NCBI GenBank assembly: GCA_035652095.1
Contig: DASREM010000021.1
Coordinates: forward strand, 62,001-126,000
Length of the DNA stretch: 64,000 nucleotides
Direction of reading: 5' to 3'
Origin: DASREM01 sp035652095
GTDB lineage: Bacteria; Acidobacteriota; Terriglobia; Terriglobales; Acidobacteriaceae
The translations under genes were made by a program, and so were the position numbers. Of the stretch, positions 33,470-43,237 are shown one piece after another. Numbering within the stretch: position 1 is the stretch's first letter; each line of letters starts with the position of its first letter. The notes under the pieces are model-generated. The model ran no database searches. It saw nothing but the letters and a program-made list of their open reading frames with translations, and was not told where the DNA came from.

Positions 33470-36307
33470 CTACTGCACTTTGGCGTACTCCGCCTTGGCT
33501 GTCTTCAAGATCGGAACCTCAGGATCGGCATCCTTCCATAACGCGAAGAAATCCTGGTACGCCAGGCGGCTGTGCACATTGTCTGCCTGCAACGCGTAGG
33601 CGCGGGCCAATCCCAAATGCGCCATCGATCCTGTCATGTCAAAGGCCGCCACCGGACGCAGGTCCAGAATCTTCTGAAACGCTTGTGCCGCGTCGCTGCC
33701 ACGGCCCATCTTCAAATAGGCAATCCCGCGCACGTAAAACACGGCGGGATTGGCCCTGGAATAAACCAGGACTCCGTCGGTCTCGTCGATCGCCTTGGAA
33801 GGATTATTGTGCATGAGGTCATAAATTGCCCGCACCAGCGGCGTCTGCACGAACTGCACGATGGTGTCATAGGGACGCGCCTTGGCCACGTCCTCGGCCA
33901 TCTTGAGCCCCTGGTCCTCGCCTCCCAGCACCAGCATCGAAGCGGCAGACAAAATCACATTGGGAGATTTGGATAATTTGAGACCTTCGTGCGCGTCTGC
34001 CAGCAGCTTCTGTTTTTCTCCAAAAAAGTATTCGTTGCCTGCCTCGTTCACATACAAATTCGCCGCTACTTCCACCAGCTTCAGCCGCATGGCCGCGTCA
34101 CGCGCCTTCTTTCCCCATTCCCGTGATTTTCCGGCTTGCCCCAGCGAGGCCGCGAGAAACGCTCGATTCGCCATGACGTTCAATTCGCCATCAGGCCGGA
34201 CCGCGGCCAGCTGGAATTCCTTCTCCATTGTCTCGGTATCGTTCTGCACCCACGCCAGGTTCGCCAGGATCAGGTGATCGCTCGCGACTCCAACATTGCG
34301 CTGCAGGGCGCGATTGATGGTCGCCTTCGCTTCTTCCACGCGCCCCAGGCCCGCGTACGCCTGGGCAAGATTCGAGTAGCCGCTGATTCCATCGGGATCG
34401 AGTTCGACTGCCTTCTTCGCATTCTCCAATGCGTTTTCAAACTGTCCCAGCTGGTTGTAGATGGCTCCCAGGTTGGTGTAGGGAATCGAATCGCGCGGAT
34501 AAGTCTGCTTATAAAGTTCGTAAGCGGTGATCCCTTTATCCAGTTGCCCTGAGTCCGCGTAGTAATGCGACATGATGTAGAGCTTCTCGTGTTCGCTGGC
34601 GCGATCGCGAAGCTCAAACGCCTTCTGCCGGTTCTCCTCCGAAAGCTGGGCCTGGCCCATGTTGCTGTACACCGACCCCAGCCGCGCATAAGCCATCGCA
34701 AAATTGGGGTCCAGTTCCACCGCGCGCTGGTACAGGGGCAGCGCCTCGAATTCATTGCCGCCTTCGTGCTTGGCGTCGCCCAGGCTCAGCGCCTTCAGCG
34801 CTTCCAGCGAAGACGTCGTCGCCTCCGACAACGGCTTGTCGTACTTTTGCACCGAAGCCAGCGACTCGCCCAGCTTCTGCCGCAATCGCGAGCCGGACTT
34901 ATGCACCGCGTTCAGCACATCTTCCTTGCTGCTCGCCTGCATCTCCTCCCGCGCCAGCGACTCGCCCGTCGACGCATTGATCGCCTCGAGCGACAGCACG
35001 TACTGGCTTCCTACGTTGGAGATGGATCCCGTCAACATCGCCTTGATGCCGTCCCGCAGGCAAATCTCTTTGCCGGTTTCCAGAGTGACCCGGTCGTCCG
35101 GGGAGCGTCCCATGAACTGCAAGGTCTGCCGTACTTTCTGCTCGGGAAACACGTTGAGGTACGGCGACTGCTCCAGGTCCACGGCGACGGCTTTCTTCAG
35201 AGTCCCGTCAAACACGGGATCAGCCGTGGTGTTCACGAAGTCGGTGACCAGGATTGCGTCTTTCGCGCCCATCACCGAACGAGAACGGTGGCTCAGGAAG
35301 GAGTAAGCTCCGCCAGCCGCAGCCAGCACCAGGACCGCAATCAACGGCCACAACCAGCGCGCACGGGTCGCGTGCACCGCCGTCTTGGCCGCCGGAAGCT
35401 TGTCTGAAGAACCCCGCGCTGCCGTGATCACCCCGGAATCGCTGTCCCGCTTCAGGCGCTTGAGTTCCGCGCGCACCTCGGCCGCGCTCTGGCAGCGCAT
35501 CTCGCGGTCTTTTTCCAGCAGCTTGTTGATGATCTCTTCCAGTTGCGGCGGAATCTCCGGGTTCAACCGCACCGGCGCCACCGGCGCCCGGTTCAGGATC
35601 GCCTCAAACATTACCGCCGAAGTTTCACCGCGGAAGGGCAGGGCCCCCGTTGCCATCTCATAGAGAACGGCTCCGAACGAAAACAGGTCGGTGCGGGCGT
35701 CGAGGTCCTTGCCCCGCGCTTGCTCCGGAGACATGTACGCGACCGTCCCCACCGTTGAACCCGGGCTGGTCAGCATGTTCTCGTCAATCGTTACTGCTGA
35801 TCCCAGCGTCGGGCCGCCGAGTACTGACTCCGACTTGAATGTCTGCTTGGCGAGTCCGAAGTCCAGGACCTTGGCCTGGTTCCGGTTGGTGACGAAAATA
35901 TTTGCCGGCTTGATATCGCGGTGGATGATTCCCTTGGAGTGGGCTGCGTCCAGCGCATCGGAGATCTGGATCCCGAGATCGAGCAGCAAGCTCAACTCCA
36001 GCGGCCGGGTTCCGATCTTCTGCTTGAGAGTCTCCCCTTCCAGCAACTCCATTGCGATGAAGTGCCGGCCATCCTGTTGCCCAATTTCGTAAATGGTGCA
36101 GATGTTGGAGTGATTCAGCGCCGAGGCCGCGCGCGCCTCGCGTTGAAACCGCTCGAGGGTTGCCGGATCGCGCTCCAGTTCAGCGGGAAGAAATTTCAAC
36201 GCGACGTGACGGCCGAGGTTCACGTCCTCCGCCTCGTACACCACTCCCATCCCACCACCACCCAACTGGCGCAGGATGTGGTAATGCGAAATGCTCTCGC
36301 CGATCAT
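33470..36307 (-). CDS. Ser/Thr protein kinase with transmembrane helix and C-terminal TPR array
   Basis: A 945-residue receptor-like kinase. The kinase domain (about 5-270) has LGGGGMGVVYEAEDVNLGRH, the ATP Lys in HVALKFLP, catalytic IIHRDIKPANIFVTNRNQAK, DFG in VLDFGLAKQ, and GTVAYMSPEQARGKD. One membrane helix (WLWPLIAVLVLAAAGGAYSF) follows near 325. A long outer part holds FlgO/TolB-like and TPR repeats (FAMAYARLGSVYSNMGQAQL, SIPYTNLGAIYNQLGQFENA). ATG 36307 begins the conserved kinase start; an upstream TTG at 36379 is less likely. The family is very common in Acidobacteriota. Its targets are unknown. Confidence 0.92.
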   Translation of the reverse strand: MIGESISHYHILRQLGGGGMGVVYEAEDVNLGRHVALKFLPAELERDPATLERFQREARAASALNHSNICTIYEIGQQDGRHFIAMELLEGETLKQKIGTRPLELSLLLDLGIQISDALDAAHSKGIIHRDIKPANIFVTNRNQAKVLDFGLAKQTFKSESVLGGPTLGSAVTIDENMLTSPGSTVGTVAYMSPEQARGKDLDARTDLFSFGAVLYEMATGALPFRGETSAVMFEAILNRAPVAPVRLNPEIPPQLEEIINKLLEKDREMRCQSAAEVRAELKRLKRDSDSGVITAARGSSDKLPAAKTAVHATRARWLWPLIAVLVLAAAGGAYSFLSHRSRSVMGAKDAILVTDFVNTTADPVFDGTLKKAVAVDLEQSPYLNVFPEQKVRQTLQFMGRSPDDRVTLETGKEICLRDGIKAMLTGSISNVGSQYVLSLEAINASTGESLAREEMQASSKEDVLNAVHKSGSRLRQKLGESLASVQKYDKPLSEATTSSLEALKALSLGDAKHEGGNEFEALPLYQRAVELDPNFAMAYARLGSVYSNMGQAQLSEENRQKAFELRDRASEHEKLYIMSHYYADSGQLDKGITAYELYKQTYPRDSIPYTNLGAIYNQLGQFENALENAKKAVELDPDGISGYSNLAQAYAGLGRVEEAKATINRALQRNVGVASDHLILANLAWVQNDTETMEKEFQLAAVRPDGELNVMANRAFLAASLGQAGKSREWGKKARDAAMRLKLVEVAANLYVNEAGNEYFFGEKQKLLADAHEGLKLSKSPNVILSAASMLVLGGEDQGLKMAEDVAKARPYDTIVQFVQTPLVRAIYDLMHNNPSKAIDETDGVLVYSRANPAVFYVRGIAYLKMGRGSDAAQAFQKILDLRPVAAFDMTGSMAHLGLARAYALQADNVHSRLAYQDFFALWKDADPEVPILKTAKAEYAKVQ

Positions 36308-36526
36308 GCCTGAGGGAAACTCCTGGGAATCATTGATGGTAGGCTGCGCTCCCGCGTTCGTCAATTCAGCCTCCAGCAAGCCGAGGAAACCTCTCTCATT
36401 ACATACGTCGAGCCTCCAGCGAGGGTTCCATCGCGGTGCTCTAACAAAACACTCATGATGTGTGATGCCCGTTTTACTCCTGCCCTCGCTTGGTAGAGAA
36501 TGGTGCTATTGCGGGTGAGGTTTCCA

Positions 36527-37192
36527 ATGAAGCATCTTGCATGGCTCGTACTGCTTACGTTCTCGACCTGTCTTTTTGCGCAGAATCACTCCACGGTGAT
36601 TCGCGGCGATTACATTGAAACCCGGAGCGCCGACGTCTACACCGGCCAGTGCTTCGCCAATGGCGAGGTCAACCTGGTGGGCAATGAAGCGATCCTCGCG
36701 TGGCGCGTCTCCGATGGCGCATGGAATGGCGTTTCTCTGGCTGGTCTAACAGTCGCGGCTGCCGTCAAGGCAAACGGCACCCTGGGTGACCCCTATGAGA
36801 ACCCTTACCCCGCGCAGGCCGTGATCCTGGTGGACGATCAGGCTGGCTCGAAGCAGCAGGCCGCGCTGGTTGCATTTGCGCAGCACATGGGCGGCGAGTT
36901 GCTACACAACGTGAAACACGTGCTTCCGGTCCCCATGGAATTGGTTGTCAATCACGAGCAGCACGGAGCTGCCATGCTCCGGGCCGGACGCTTTGCCACG
37001 GTGCAGACTCGCTCCATCGGATCGCAGGACCATCTTTGCGGCAATGAAGTTACCTTCTACCCGCCGCTGACCGACCTGAGTCATGCCATGCCCGCGGTGG
37101 CATTGACGGATTCGTATCACGGCCCGGGACTCGGCGTGGACTGGGAATCCCACGGCAAGCGCAGCGCCTTCGTTGGCACCTTCGCCCACTGA
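36527..37192 (+). CDS. Secreted DUF1326-family protein
   Basis: A 221-residue protein starting with a signal peptide (MKHLAWLVLLTFSTCLFA). The mature part matches the DUF1326 pattern: VIRGDYIETRSADVYTGQCF, EAILAWRVSDGAWNGVSLAG, and HNVKHVLPVPMELVV. The family's biochemical role is not established. ATG 36527 follows GAGGTTTCC and begins the signal peptide. Confidence 0.8.
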   Translation: MKHLAWLVLLTFSTCLFAQNHSTVIRGDYIETRSADVYTGQCFANGEVNLVGNEAILAWRVSDGAWNGVSLAGLTVAAAVKANGTLGDPYENPYPAQAVILVDDQAGSKQQAALVAFAQHMGGELLHNVKHVLPVPMELVVNHEQHGAAMLRAGRFATVQTRSIGSQDHLCGNEVTFYPPLTDLSHAMPAVALTDSYHGPGLGVDWESHGKRSAFVGTFAH

Positions 37193-37212
37193 GCCGTAAG
37201 CTCGTTCCTGTG

Positions 37213-37236
37213 GGAACGACCGCCCTCGGCCGTTCC
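37213..37236. repeat. REP-like imperfect palindrome
   Basis: GGAACGACCGCCCTCGGCCG then TTCC pairs end to end as a 10-bp arm palindrome with one mismatch and a four-base loop (CCCT). It lies between the DUF1326 gene and the next exported protein and has no T-run, so it is not an ordinary terminator. Similar CCGCCCTCGG-centred palindromes recur in acidobacterial intergenic DNA as I recall. Confidence 0.5.
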
Positions 37237-37327
37237 TCAGTACACCGAAGCAGAATTCCGGTGGCCTTCATTCGTGGCTCTGAACCGCGTGACCCCGCGT
37301 TTGCTATTCTCAGATCGGAGATTGCAA

Positions 37328-37987
37328 ATGCCTTCCCCGAAGCGCTTTTGTCTTGCCACGATTGTTCTTTTCGCGACCCTCGCCGGCGCGCAAACCGGAA
37401 AAGTCGAACCTCTCGCAGGCTTCGCTGATAGCAATCCTTCTCCAGAGATGAAGAATGCTCTCGATCCCAAGGGTTACCGGCTTTCACTCGATGACGGCAC
37501 CGTGGTTTGCGATCTGTGGCTGCGGAAAACCATTCCGGCCCAGCCCAAGCACGATGTTCCAGGAGCCCTTTACACCCAGATCCCCGATTCCGCCTTCATC
37601 GGCGTGATCTCCTTCCCTCAAGCGGCCGCCGACTACCGCGGCCAATCCATCAAGGCCGGAACCTATGCCTTGCGCTACGCCCTGCTGCCAAACGATGGCA
37701 ATCATCTGGGCGTCGCGCCCAATCGCGACTTTCTGCTGTTAGTGCCCGCAAACTCCGATCCCGATCCTGCGAAGATCTACAAGTTCGAAGAACTGGTGAG
37801 CCTGAGCCGAACGGCCGCGGGCACGCATCACCCCGCGCCCCTTAGCCTGGTTCAGTCCGACCACGTTGTGGCCGCAGCATTCGTCAGAGATGACGAGGAC
37901 CACTGGGTTTTTTCCGTGGGGTTGAAGCTGTCAAACGGAGACGAATTGCCGATGGCGCTGGTGTTGAAAGGCACGGCCCCCCAATAA
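37328..37987 (+). CDS. Exported hypothetical protein
   Basis: A 219-residue protein with a signal peptide (MPSPKRFCLATIVLFATLAG). The mature part has beta-rich segments such as VISFPQAAADYRGQSIKAGT and YALRYALLPNDGNHLGVAPN. I do not recognise a named domain. ATG 37328 is chosen because it begins the signal peptide; the frame is open for 18 codons upstream. Probably an envelope protein. Confidence 0.7.
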   Translation: MPSPKRFCLATIVLFATLAGAQTGKVEPLAGFADSNPSPEMKNALDPKGYRLSLDDGTVVCDLWLRKTIPAQPKHDVPGALYTQIPDSAFIGVISFPQAAADYRGQSIKAGTYALRYALLPNDGNHLGVAPNRDFLLLVPANSDPDPAKIYKFEELVSLSRTAAGTHHPAPLSLVQSDHVVAAAFVRDDEDHWVFSVGLKLSNGDELPMALVLKGTAPQ

Positions 37988-37993
37988 ACCAGG

Positions 37994-39085
37994 CTACCGG
38001 AACCTGAGAACAACTGAGATCAGCAGGACTACGGCGAGAACCAGGGCGACGATGATGTATTTGTGAGAGGCAAACCACCCTTGATCGGCCTTTCCGAAGT
38101 TCGCCAGAAAATCTGCGTTATCGCCGCCTGCGGCCGCATGGCTCTTTGCCGTTTCGCAATCCAGGCATAAGACCCTTCCTTCGGAAACAGGAAAGCCGCA
38201 GGACGAACATTTTCCGATCTTGCCGGTCTGAATGGAACCTGCCGCGAATAACGGTTCGTCCTCTTCGTCAATCTCCGCGTGCGAAAACGCCATCTGCGGG
38301 TTCGCGATGTGCGTGGTCTGAGGTTTCAACGGCTGGGATTCGGGGACTATTGCAGTTTTCGATTCGCTGGCCTGCGGCGGCACACTTGCCGTCGGTTCTG
38401 CCACTTGCTTCGGGGGGTCGCTGTGGACCTCAGCCGCCTTCGCTACTGCCTCGGGCTCAGTTGCCGGAGGAGTCCGGAGTTCCAAGTCTGTGCGCGTGGC
38501 TGCATTCGCGTGCTCAACCGCCGTCATGATCATCTCGGCGATCCTCTGCAGCGCAACGACGTCTCGCTCCTCGAACGCAGACGTCCTCTCCGAGAACAGT
38601 TCGAATACGCCGATCACTTCCTCGTTCTGGACCAGCGGCATCACAATGACTGAGGCAATCCCAAGCGCCTGGCAAGTCTCGCGGTTTACCCGCGGGTCGG
38701 TATCCGCATTATCGCAGCGCAAGATCTGCCGCGTCCGCACGCTTTCGCCCGACAAACCGGAGTCCACCTGCACACGCGAGCCCAGTCCTGGCGCCGAAGT
38801 TCCCGCGCTGGCCCGGCAAATCATTTCCTCTTCTGCGCGCAGGGCCACCGCCGCTCCCGAGGCGGCCGTAATGTACTGCGCTCTTTGTGCAAGCAACTGC
38901 AAGGCTGCATCAAGGTCGCGTTGCGCCATGTGCGTCAGAGAACGGCTGTCATCCTCTGCCGGAAAGCGCAACAACCCGGATGCCCCGCCGGGGTCGGCAG
39001 CTTTGGCCATCGGCTCGGAGGGTTTGCTCTCGAGCATGGAATTCATCTTCATGGCGCAGAAGGTATTGGCTGGAGTTTCGCTCAC
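37994..39085 (-). CDS. GAF-domain protein with zinc ribbon and C-terminal membrane anchor
   Basis: A 363-residue protein. A GAF domain (about 60-195) includes RAQYITAASGAAVALRAEEE and VIVMPLVQNEEVIGVFELFS. A Pro/Ala/Thr-rich linker follows. A CxxC...CxxC zinc ribbon (CSSCGFPVSEGRVLCLDCET) is at about 290-310, and one final helix (YIIVALVLAVVLLISVVLRF) acts as a tail anchor. The GAF domain would sense a small ligand or redox state in the cytoplasm. The predicted start is GTG; internal ATGs at 39052 and below are possible. Confidence 0.78.
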   Translation of the reverse strand: MSETPANTFCAMKMNSMLESKPSEPMAKAADPGGASGLLRFPAEDDSRSLTHMAQRDLDAALQLLAQRAQYITAASGAAVALRAEEEMICRASAGTSAPGLGSRVQVDSGLSGESVRTRQILRCDNADTDPRVNRETCQALGIASVIVMPLVQNEEVIGVFELFSERTSAFEERDVVALQRIAEMIMTAVEHANAATRTDLELRTPPATEPEAVAKAAEVHSDPPKQVAEPTASVPPQASESKTAIVPESQPLKPQTTHIANPQMAFSHAEIDEEDEPLFAAGSIQTGKIGKCSSCGFPVSEGRVLCLDCETAKSHAAAGGDNADFLANFGKADQGWFASHKYIIVALVLAVVLLISVVLRFR

Positions 39086-39098
39086 CTGCCCGCAGGTG

Positions 39099-40100
39099 TC
39101 AACGCTTCGGCAGGTACTTCTTCTCCACCGACGCCACCACCACGTAATTCGGGTCCACCATCTCGTTCAAATGGATCTTCGCCACCTTCGAGAGCAACTC
39201 GTACGCATCCATCTCCGACAGTCCATAGTCCTGCTGCATCCATCCAATCAGCTCGGTAAACGCGATGCGCAAACAATCGTCCAGCGGCCGGTATGCGCCC
39301 ACCGTCATGATCACCTGATCATTCTCAAAACGCGGCCAGGCGATCTTCCGGTGCTTGACCACGTCCACCTGGACCCGCACCTTGAGTGCGACTTCGATCG
39401 CGGATCCCGCCACCTCTCCATCGCCCATCGCGGCATGCCCGTCCCCCATAAACAGCAGCGCGCCCGGCACACTGACCGGCAAGTACACGGTGTTGCCCAC
39501 GCTGGCCTCAGGCGAATCCATGTTCCCGCCAAACTCCGCGGGCACGATGGAGCTTCGCGCCTCGCTGTTCGCCGGCGCTACTCCAATGCACCCTAAAAAC
39601 GGATGCAGTGGGATCTGCACCGAAAAGTTGGAGTCCAGCGCGTGAAACGTGGCCGTGTTGGTCGCGTGATCGATGGGATAGAACCAGATCCTTTCCGGCA
39701 GCGGCTTGCCCAACATCGGCGTGTAATTGGTCGAATTCAGCGCGCCGAATCCGGGTCCGAATGCTCCCACCCCCTGGGCGCCGTCCACCTGCAGATCGAG
39801 GATCTTGACCGCCAAGGTGTCGCCCGGCTCCGCTCCCTCCACGTAAAAGGGTCCGCTCAATGGATTGTCGCCCTTGACCATGCTGAGGGTATCGCCCGGC
39901 TTGCGCAGCACATTGCCGAAGGCGTCGAGCGTGTTGGTCTCGAGCGTGTCGCCGGATTTCAGCCGCAGCACCGGCTCGCTCGTGGCATAGACGTACTTCA
40001 CGGTCTGCGATGTCGCACGGTAGCGGACCACATTCGATTGTGCCTGGGCACTTACTGATAACGCTCCCAGCACCAGCAGAACACCGGCTTTTCGGCTCAT
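39099..40100 (-). CDS. Exported acetamidase/formamidase-family protein
   Basis: A 333-residue protein of the FmdA/AmdA family, with GAEPGDTLAVKILDLQVDGA, HPFLGCIGVAPANSEARSSI, GGNMDSPEASVGNTVYLPVS and GDGHAAMGDGEVAGSAIEVA. It has an N-terminal signal peptide (SRKAGVLLVLGALSVSAQAQ), so the enzyme would act outside the cytoplasm, unlike classical formamidases. ATG 40100 has GGAGG five bases upstream. Substrate (formamide, acetamide or another small amide) is not determined. Confidence 0.88.
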   Translation of the reverse strand: MSRKAGVLLVLGALSVSAQAQSNVVRYRATSQTVKYVYATSEPVLRLKSGDTLETNTLDAFGNVLRKPGDTLSMVKGDNPLSGPFYVEGAEPGDTLAVKILDLQVDGAQGVGAFGPGFGALNSTNYTPMLGKPLPERIWFYPIDHATNTATFHALDSNFSVQIPLHPFLGCIGVAPANSEARSSIVPAEFGGNMDSPEASVGNTVYLPVSVPGALLFMGDGHAAMGDGEVAGSAIEVALKVRVQVDVVKHRKIAWPRFENDQVIMTVGAYRPLDDCLRIAFTELIGWMQQDYGLSEMDAYELLSKVAKIHLNEMVDPNYVVVASVEKKYLPKR

Positions 40101-40168
40101 GCCCACCTCCATGAATCACAGATACAAATCAAGTCGGCCAGAAATCTACGTCAGACCTGCGCCATCGC

Positions 40169-41416
40169 TTATGCGGTCCACGCAAGCCACGCCCAGCCTA
40201 CGACCAGCGTCGCCAACGTGATCGGCAAGCCAACCCTGAAATAGTCCCCAAAGCGGATCTCCACCTCCGGCTTCGCGCTTTCGACCACGATTATGTTGGC
40301 CACGCTTCCGGTGATCGTCAGGTTTCCTGCCAGGGTGGAAGCCATCGCCAGTCCAAGCCACGCCGCGTGCGGATTGCCGAAGCCGGGCACCAGCGACTTG
40401 ATCAGCATCACCGCCGGAACATTGCTTACCAGGTTGCTCAACAGGGCCACCGCAACGGTGAATACACTCAGTCGTTGCAGGTTCCAGTGCTGCGCCACAT
40501 TCAAGGCCTGGCGCACAATCCCGGCATTCTCGGCTCCGCCAACGATCAGGAACAGCCCAACAAAAAATACCAGCAGCCCCCAATCGATCTCGCGGTACAG
40601 CTTTTCGGGCTCCAGGGTGCGGCTGATCAACAGTGCGGCGGCGCCCAGTGCGGCCATCATCGCCGGCGGAACTCCGGCGAAAAATCCCGCCACGACCAGG
40701 GTCACCACGACCAGCGGCTTCCTCAATTTTGAAATTTCCAGGTCAGGCAGCGGGATCTCCTTCTCCGGCCCGCCGCCTGGCTTTGCATTTCTTCCGTGCA
40801 GCCAATACAGGCCAAGCCAGTCCAGGAATAACCCGGCCACTGCGACCGGCCCAAGGTGAAACGCGAAGTCGCGATATGCAATGCCCGAATAGGACCCCAC
40901 CAGCATGTTCTGGGGATTCCCGGTGATGGTGGCGACGCTGCCAATGTTCGAAGCGGTCGCGACCGCCAGCAGGTAGGGCAACGGCGGGAGGCGCATGCGC
41001 CGGGTGATGTTCAACACGAAGGGCACCATCACCAGGCAGACAATGTCGTTGACGAAGAACCCGGAGAGCAGCCCGGAAGTAAAAATCACCGCCGGCAACA
41101 GGTAGGAGGGTTTCAGCCGGCGCAGAACGAATTCCGCGTTCCACTCGAAAAAGCCGACCAGGTGCAGGTTGCCCACGATCAACATCATCGAGAACAACAA
41201 CACCAGGGTCGCAAAATCAATAAAGCGCAGGCTGTCGTCGGGGTGAACGATGCCGAATGCGAACATCGCCACCGCCCCGATGATGGCAGCGCCCGGCCGA
41301 TCGATCTTCAGGCCGGGAAGTTTGCCCAGCGCGAACACCAGGTAACTGGCGAAAAAGATCGTGTACGCGGCTGCTAATCTGGCGTCGCTGATTGTCGCCG
41401 GAGAAATTTGCGCCAT
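40169..41416 (-). CDS. ArsB/NhaD-type anion or Na+/H+ permease
   Basis: A 415-residue inner-membrane protein with about ten to twelve helices. It shows the ion-transporter superfamily pattern with two related halves, including ATASNIGSVATITGNPQNML and a second loop ASTLAGNLTITGSVANIIVV. Both TGNPQN and GNLTITGS are typical of CitMHS/ArsB/NhaD transporters. Whether it moves arsenite, sodium or a dicarboxylate cannot be determined; no ars genes are nearby. Confidence 0.85.
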   Translation of the reverse strand: MAQISPATISDARLAAAYTIFFASYLVFALGKLPGLKIDRPGAAIIGAVAMFAFGIVHPDDSLRFIDFATLVLLFSMMLIVGNLHLVGFFEWNAEFVLRRLKPSYLLPAVIFTSGLLSGFFVNDIVCLVMVPFVLNITRRMRLPPLPYLLAVATASNIGSVATITGNPQNMLVGSYSGIAYRDFAFHLGPVAVAGLFLDWLGLYWLHGRNAKPGGGPEKEIPLPDLEISKLRKPLVVVTLVVAGFFAGVPPAMMAALGAAALLISRTLEPEKLYREIDWGLLVFFVGLFLIVGGAENAGIVRQALNVAQHWNLQRLSVFTVAVALLSNLVSNVPAVMLIKSLVPGFGNPHAAWLGLAMASTLAGNLTITGSVANIIVVESAKPEVEIRFGDYFRVGLPITLATLVVGWAWLAWTA

Positions 41417-41478
41417 CGCCGCAGCAGCATATCAGAGCAGAGCCTCGTTTCCTGCCACTTACCCGGAGTCGCCGGGAA

Positions 41479-41808
41479 CTACGCGGCCCGGGACCGTGTG
41501 CCGGGGCGGCCCATCATTTGCTGTTGCCGTCCAATCAAGGCCCATGCCTTGGAGATTTCGGCTTCCAGAACACTGCGTACCGCGTCCGAGTTCCGCTCGC
41601 CGCGAGCCACTCGGCTCACGTACGACGGATCGCAACCTACCTTGCGTGCTACGCGGTCATAAATTCCGCGAAACATCGAAGGCAGGCTGAATAACATCTC
41701 GGGCGTTTCATGGCCATTCTTTTGATTTCCTTTGGTCTGCGAGTTTTTGCCGCGGGCGTTTTTCTTGTTGTCGGTGCGAACAGACGTTCCGTTGCGGGAG
41801 GTCTTCAT
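41479..41808 (-). CDS. Small helix-turn-helix DNA-binding protein
   Basis: A 109-residue protein with a basic, low-complexity N-terminus (Asn/Lys-rich to about 40) and an XRE-like helix-turn-helix: YDRVARKVGCDPSYVSRVAR followed by GERNSDAVRSVLEAEI. GGAATGAG precedes the ATG. Probably a transcription regulator; targets unknown. Confidence 0.7.
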   Translation of the reverse strand: MKTSRNGTSVRTDNKKNARGKNSQTKGNQKNGHETPEMLFSLPSMFRGIYDRVARKVGCDPSYVSRVARGERNSDAVRSVLEAEISKAWALIGRQQQMMGRPGTRSRAA

Positions 41809-42139
41809 GGTCTCATTCCTTTGCAGAATTAAGTATTGCGGGCCCGGTTACTTCCGCGAGCCTCGAGCATGAACCTGCATCGCTATGTCATGCTTCAGGC
41901 CGCTTCCCCACTCATCGAGTCTACGGCGAGGCATGAAAGTTGCCATGCGCCAATATCTGCCATCGCAATGTGCTTACTCCCGGAAGATCCATCATGTTGG
42001 CCAAAGGCTTGGGAGATATCAGGGGCAGACGCGCCTCAGGATTGGATTCATGACCCCGCAGGAGACAGATTGTTTTTAACTGCCGATGTGTGTCATCAAA
42101 ATGACAGCCGAGTCTAGATTTTTGGTAAAAATATTTTGC
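41809..42139. other. Intergenic region without a convincing gene
   Basis: About 330 bases upstream of the HTH gene and downstream of the EamA gene, both on the minus strand. A possible frame at 41836-42117 has no recognisable features. The area near 42110-42150 is AT-rich and could contain promoter elements. Confidence 0.5.
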
Positions 42140-43123
42140 TTAATGGGAATCCTGGCGCGATCGGGTACTTACCAATGCCACTCCGGCCATGATGATGACC
42201 GTTGCCACCCATGTGTTCCATCCCACAGCTTCACTCGCCAGCGCCCATCCCAACAAGACGGCGACAACCGGGTTCACATACGCGTAGGTTGACACCCGCG
42301 ACGGAGACGCCACCGTCAGCAGCCAGGTGAAGACCGTGAAGGCAATGATCGAGCCGAAAACAATCAGATAGGCGAGCGCCAGCAGGGACCGCAGGCTGAA
42401 AGCTGCCAGATGCAAGCCTTCTCCAGTCGCGAACCCTGCCAGCAGCAGGAGTCCGCCACCCGCAATCATCTGCATGGCTGCGGTCAGGATGGACGACGAG
42501 GATGTCTGAACGTTCTTGCTGTAGATAGTCCCCACCGCCCAGGCCAGCGAGCTGGCAATCGCCGCCGCGATTCCCAATATATTCAAGCCGCCATTCCCCC
42601 GAAGTGCTCCCGGTCCGATCAGGACTGCGACTCCCGCAAATCCCAGCACCAATCCGAACCACGCCCGCGCCGACAGCTTTTGCTCGGCGCCCTTCAGGCG
42701 CGCCACCAGCACCGTCCAAAGGGGAAGGGTGGCGCACAAGAGAGCCGCCAGTCCCGAAGGAATTTTCTGTTCCGCCCAGGCCAGCACGCCGTGTCCCGCG
42801 AGAAAAAGAAACGATCCCGCGATTGCGGCGTAGCCCCATTGCCTGAACTGGGGCGCAGCCGCGCCGCGGGAGCGCGCCCAGCCATACACCAGGATGCCGG
42901 CTGTGGTATGCCGGAGCCCCATCATCAGCAGCGGGGGAATGGTTTCAACCGCATACCGGATTCCGAGATACGTCGATCCCCAGATCAGGTAAATGGCAGC
43001 AAACCCCAGCGCGATCTGGAAGGGGGAGTGCTTTGCCTGAGCCCGCGGAACTCTGCCGATTTCCAGCACCTCGCCGTTACGAAGCGCTGTCCGGATCGCG
43101 ACTGCATTCGACGTTTTCACCAC
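42140..43123 (-). CDS. EamA/DMT-family transporter (RhaT/YdcZ-like exporter)
   Basis: A 327-residue membrane protein with ten hydrophobic helices in two EamA repeats: FAAIYLIWGSTYLGIRYAVE in the first, SSLAWAVGTIYSKN and a final AYVNPVVAVLLGWALASEAV in the second. It would export a small metabolite or amino acid derivative. The start is a GTG at 43123. It is divergent from a CGNR-type regulator gene 114 bases away, which may control it. Confidence 0.9.
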   Translation of the reverse strand: MVKTSNAVAIRTALRNGEVLEIGRVPRAQAKHSPFQIALGFAAIYLIWGSTYLGIRYAVETIPPLLMMGLRHTTAGILVYGWARSRGAAAPQFRQWGYAAIAGSFLFLAGHGVLAWAEQKIPSGLAALLCATLPLWTVLVARLKGAEQKLSARAWFGLVLGFAGVAVLIGPGALRGNGGLNILGIAAAIASSLAWAVGTIYSKNVQTSSSSILTAAMQMIAGGGLLLLAGFATGEGLHLAAFSLRSLLALAYLIVFGSIIAFTVFTWLLTVASPSRVSTYAYVNPVVAVLLGWALASEAVGWNTWVATVIIMAGVALVSTRSRQDSH

Positions 43124-43237
43124 CGCCTCGCTCTCACCATCAAAGCTTCATTTTGACGGTTAGGATATGGTAGACTTGCTTCTATAACCTGTCAAGCATA
43201 TTTTAGTGGTTAAAGAGTCGCGCTCGATTCAAGGACA

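Noticed and set aside
43141..43237. Operator or promoter boxes between the EamA and CGNR genes
   Set aside because: TTGACG and TATAAC are present but their spacing (24 bases) is too long for a normal promoter; no clear palindrome.
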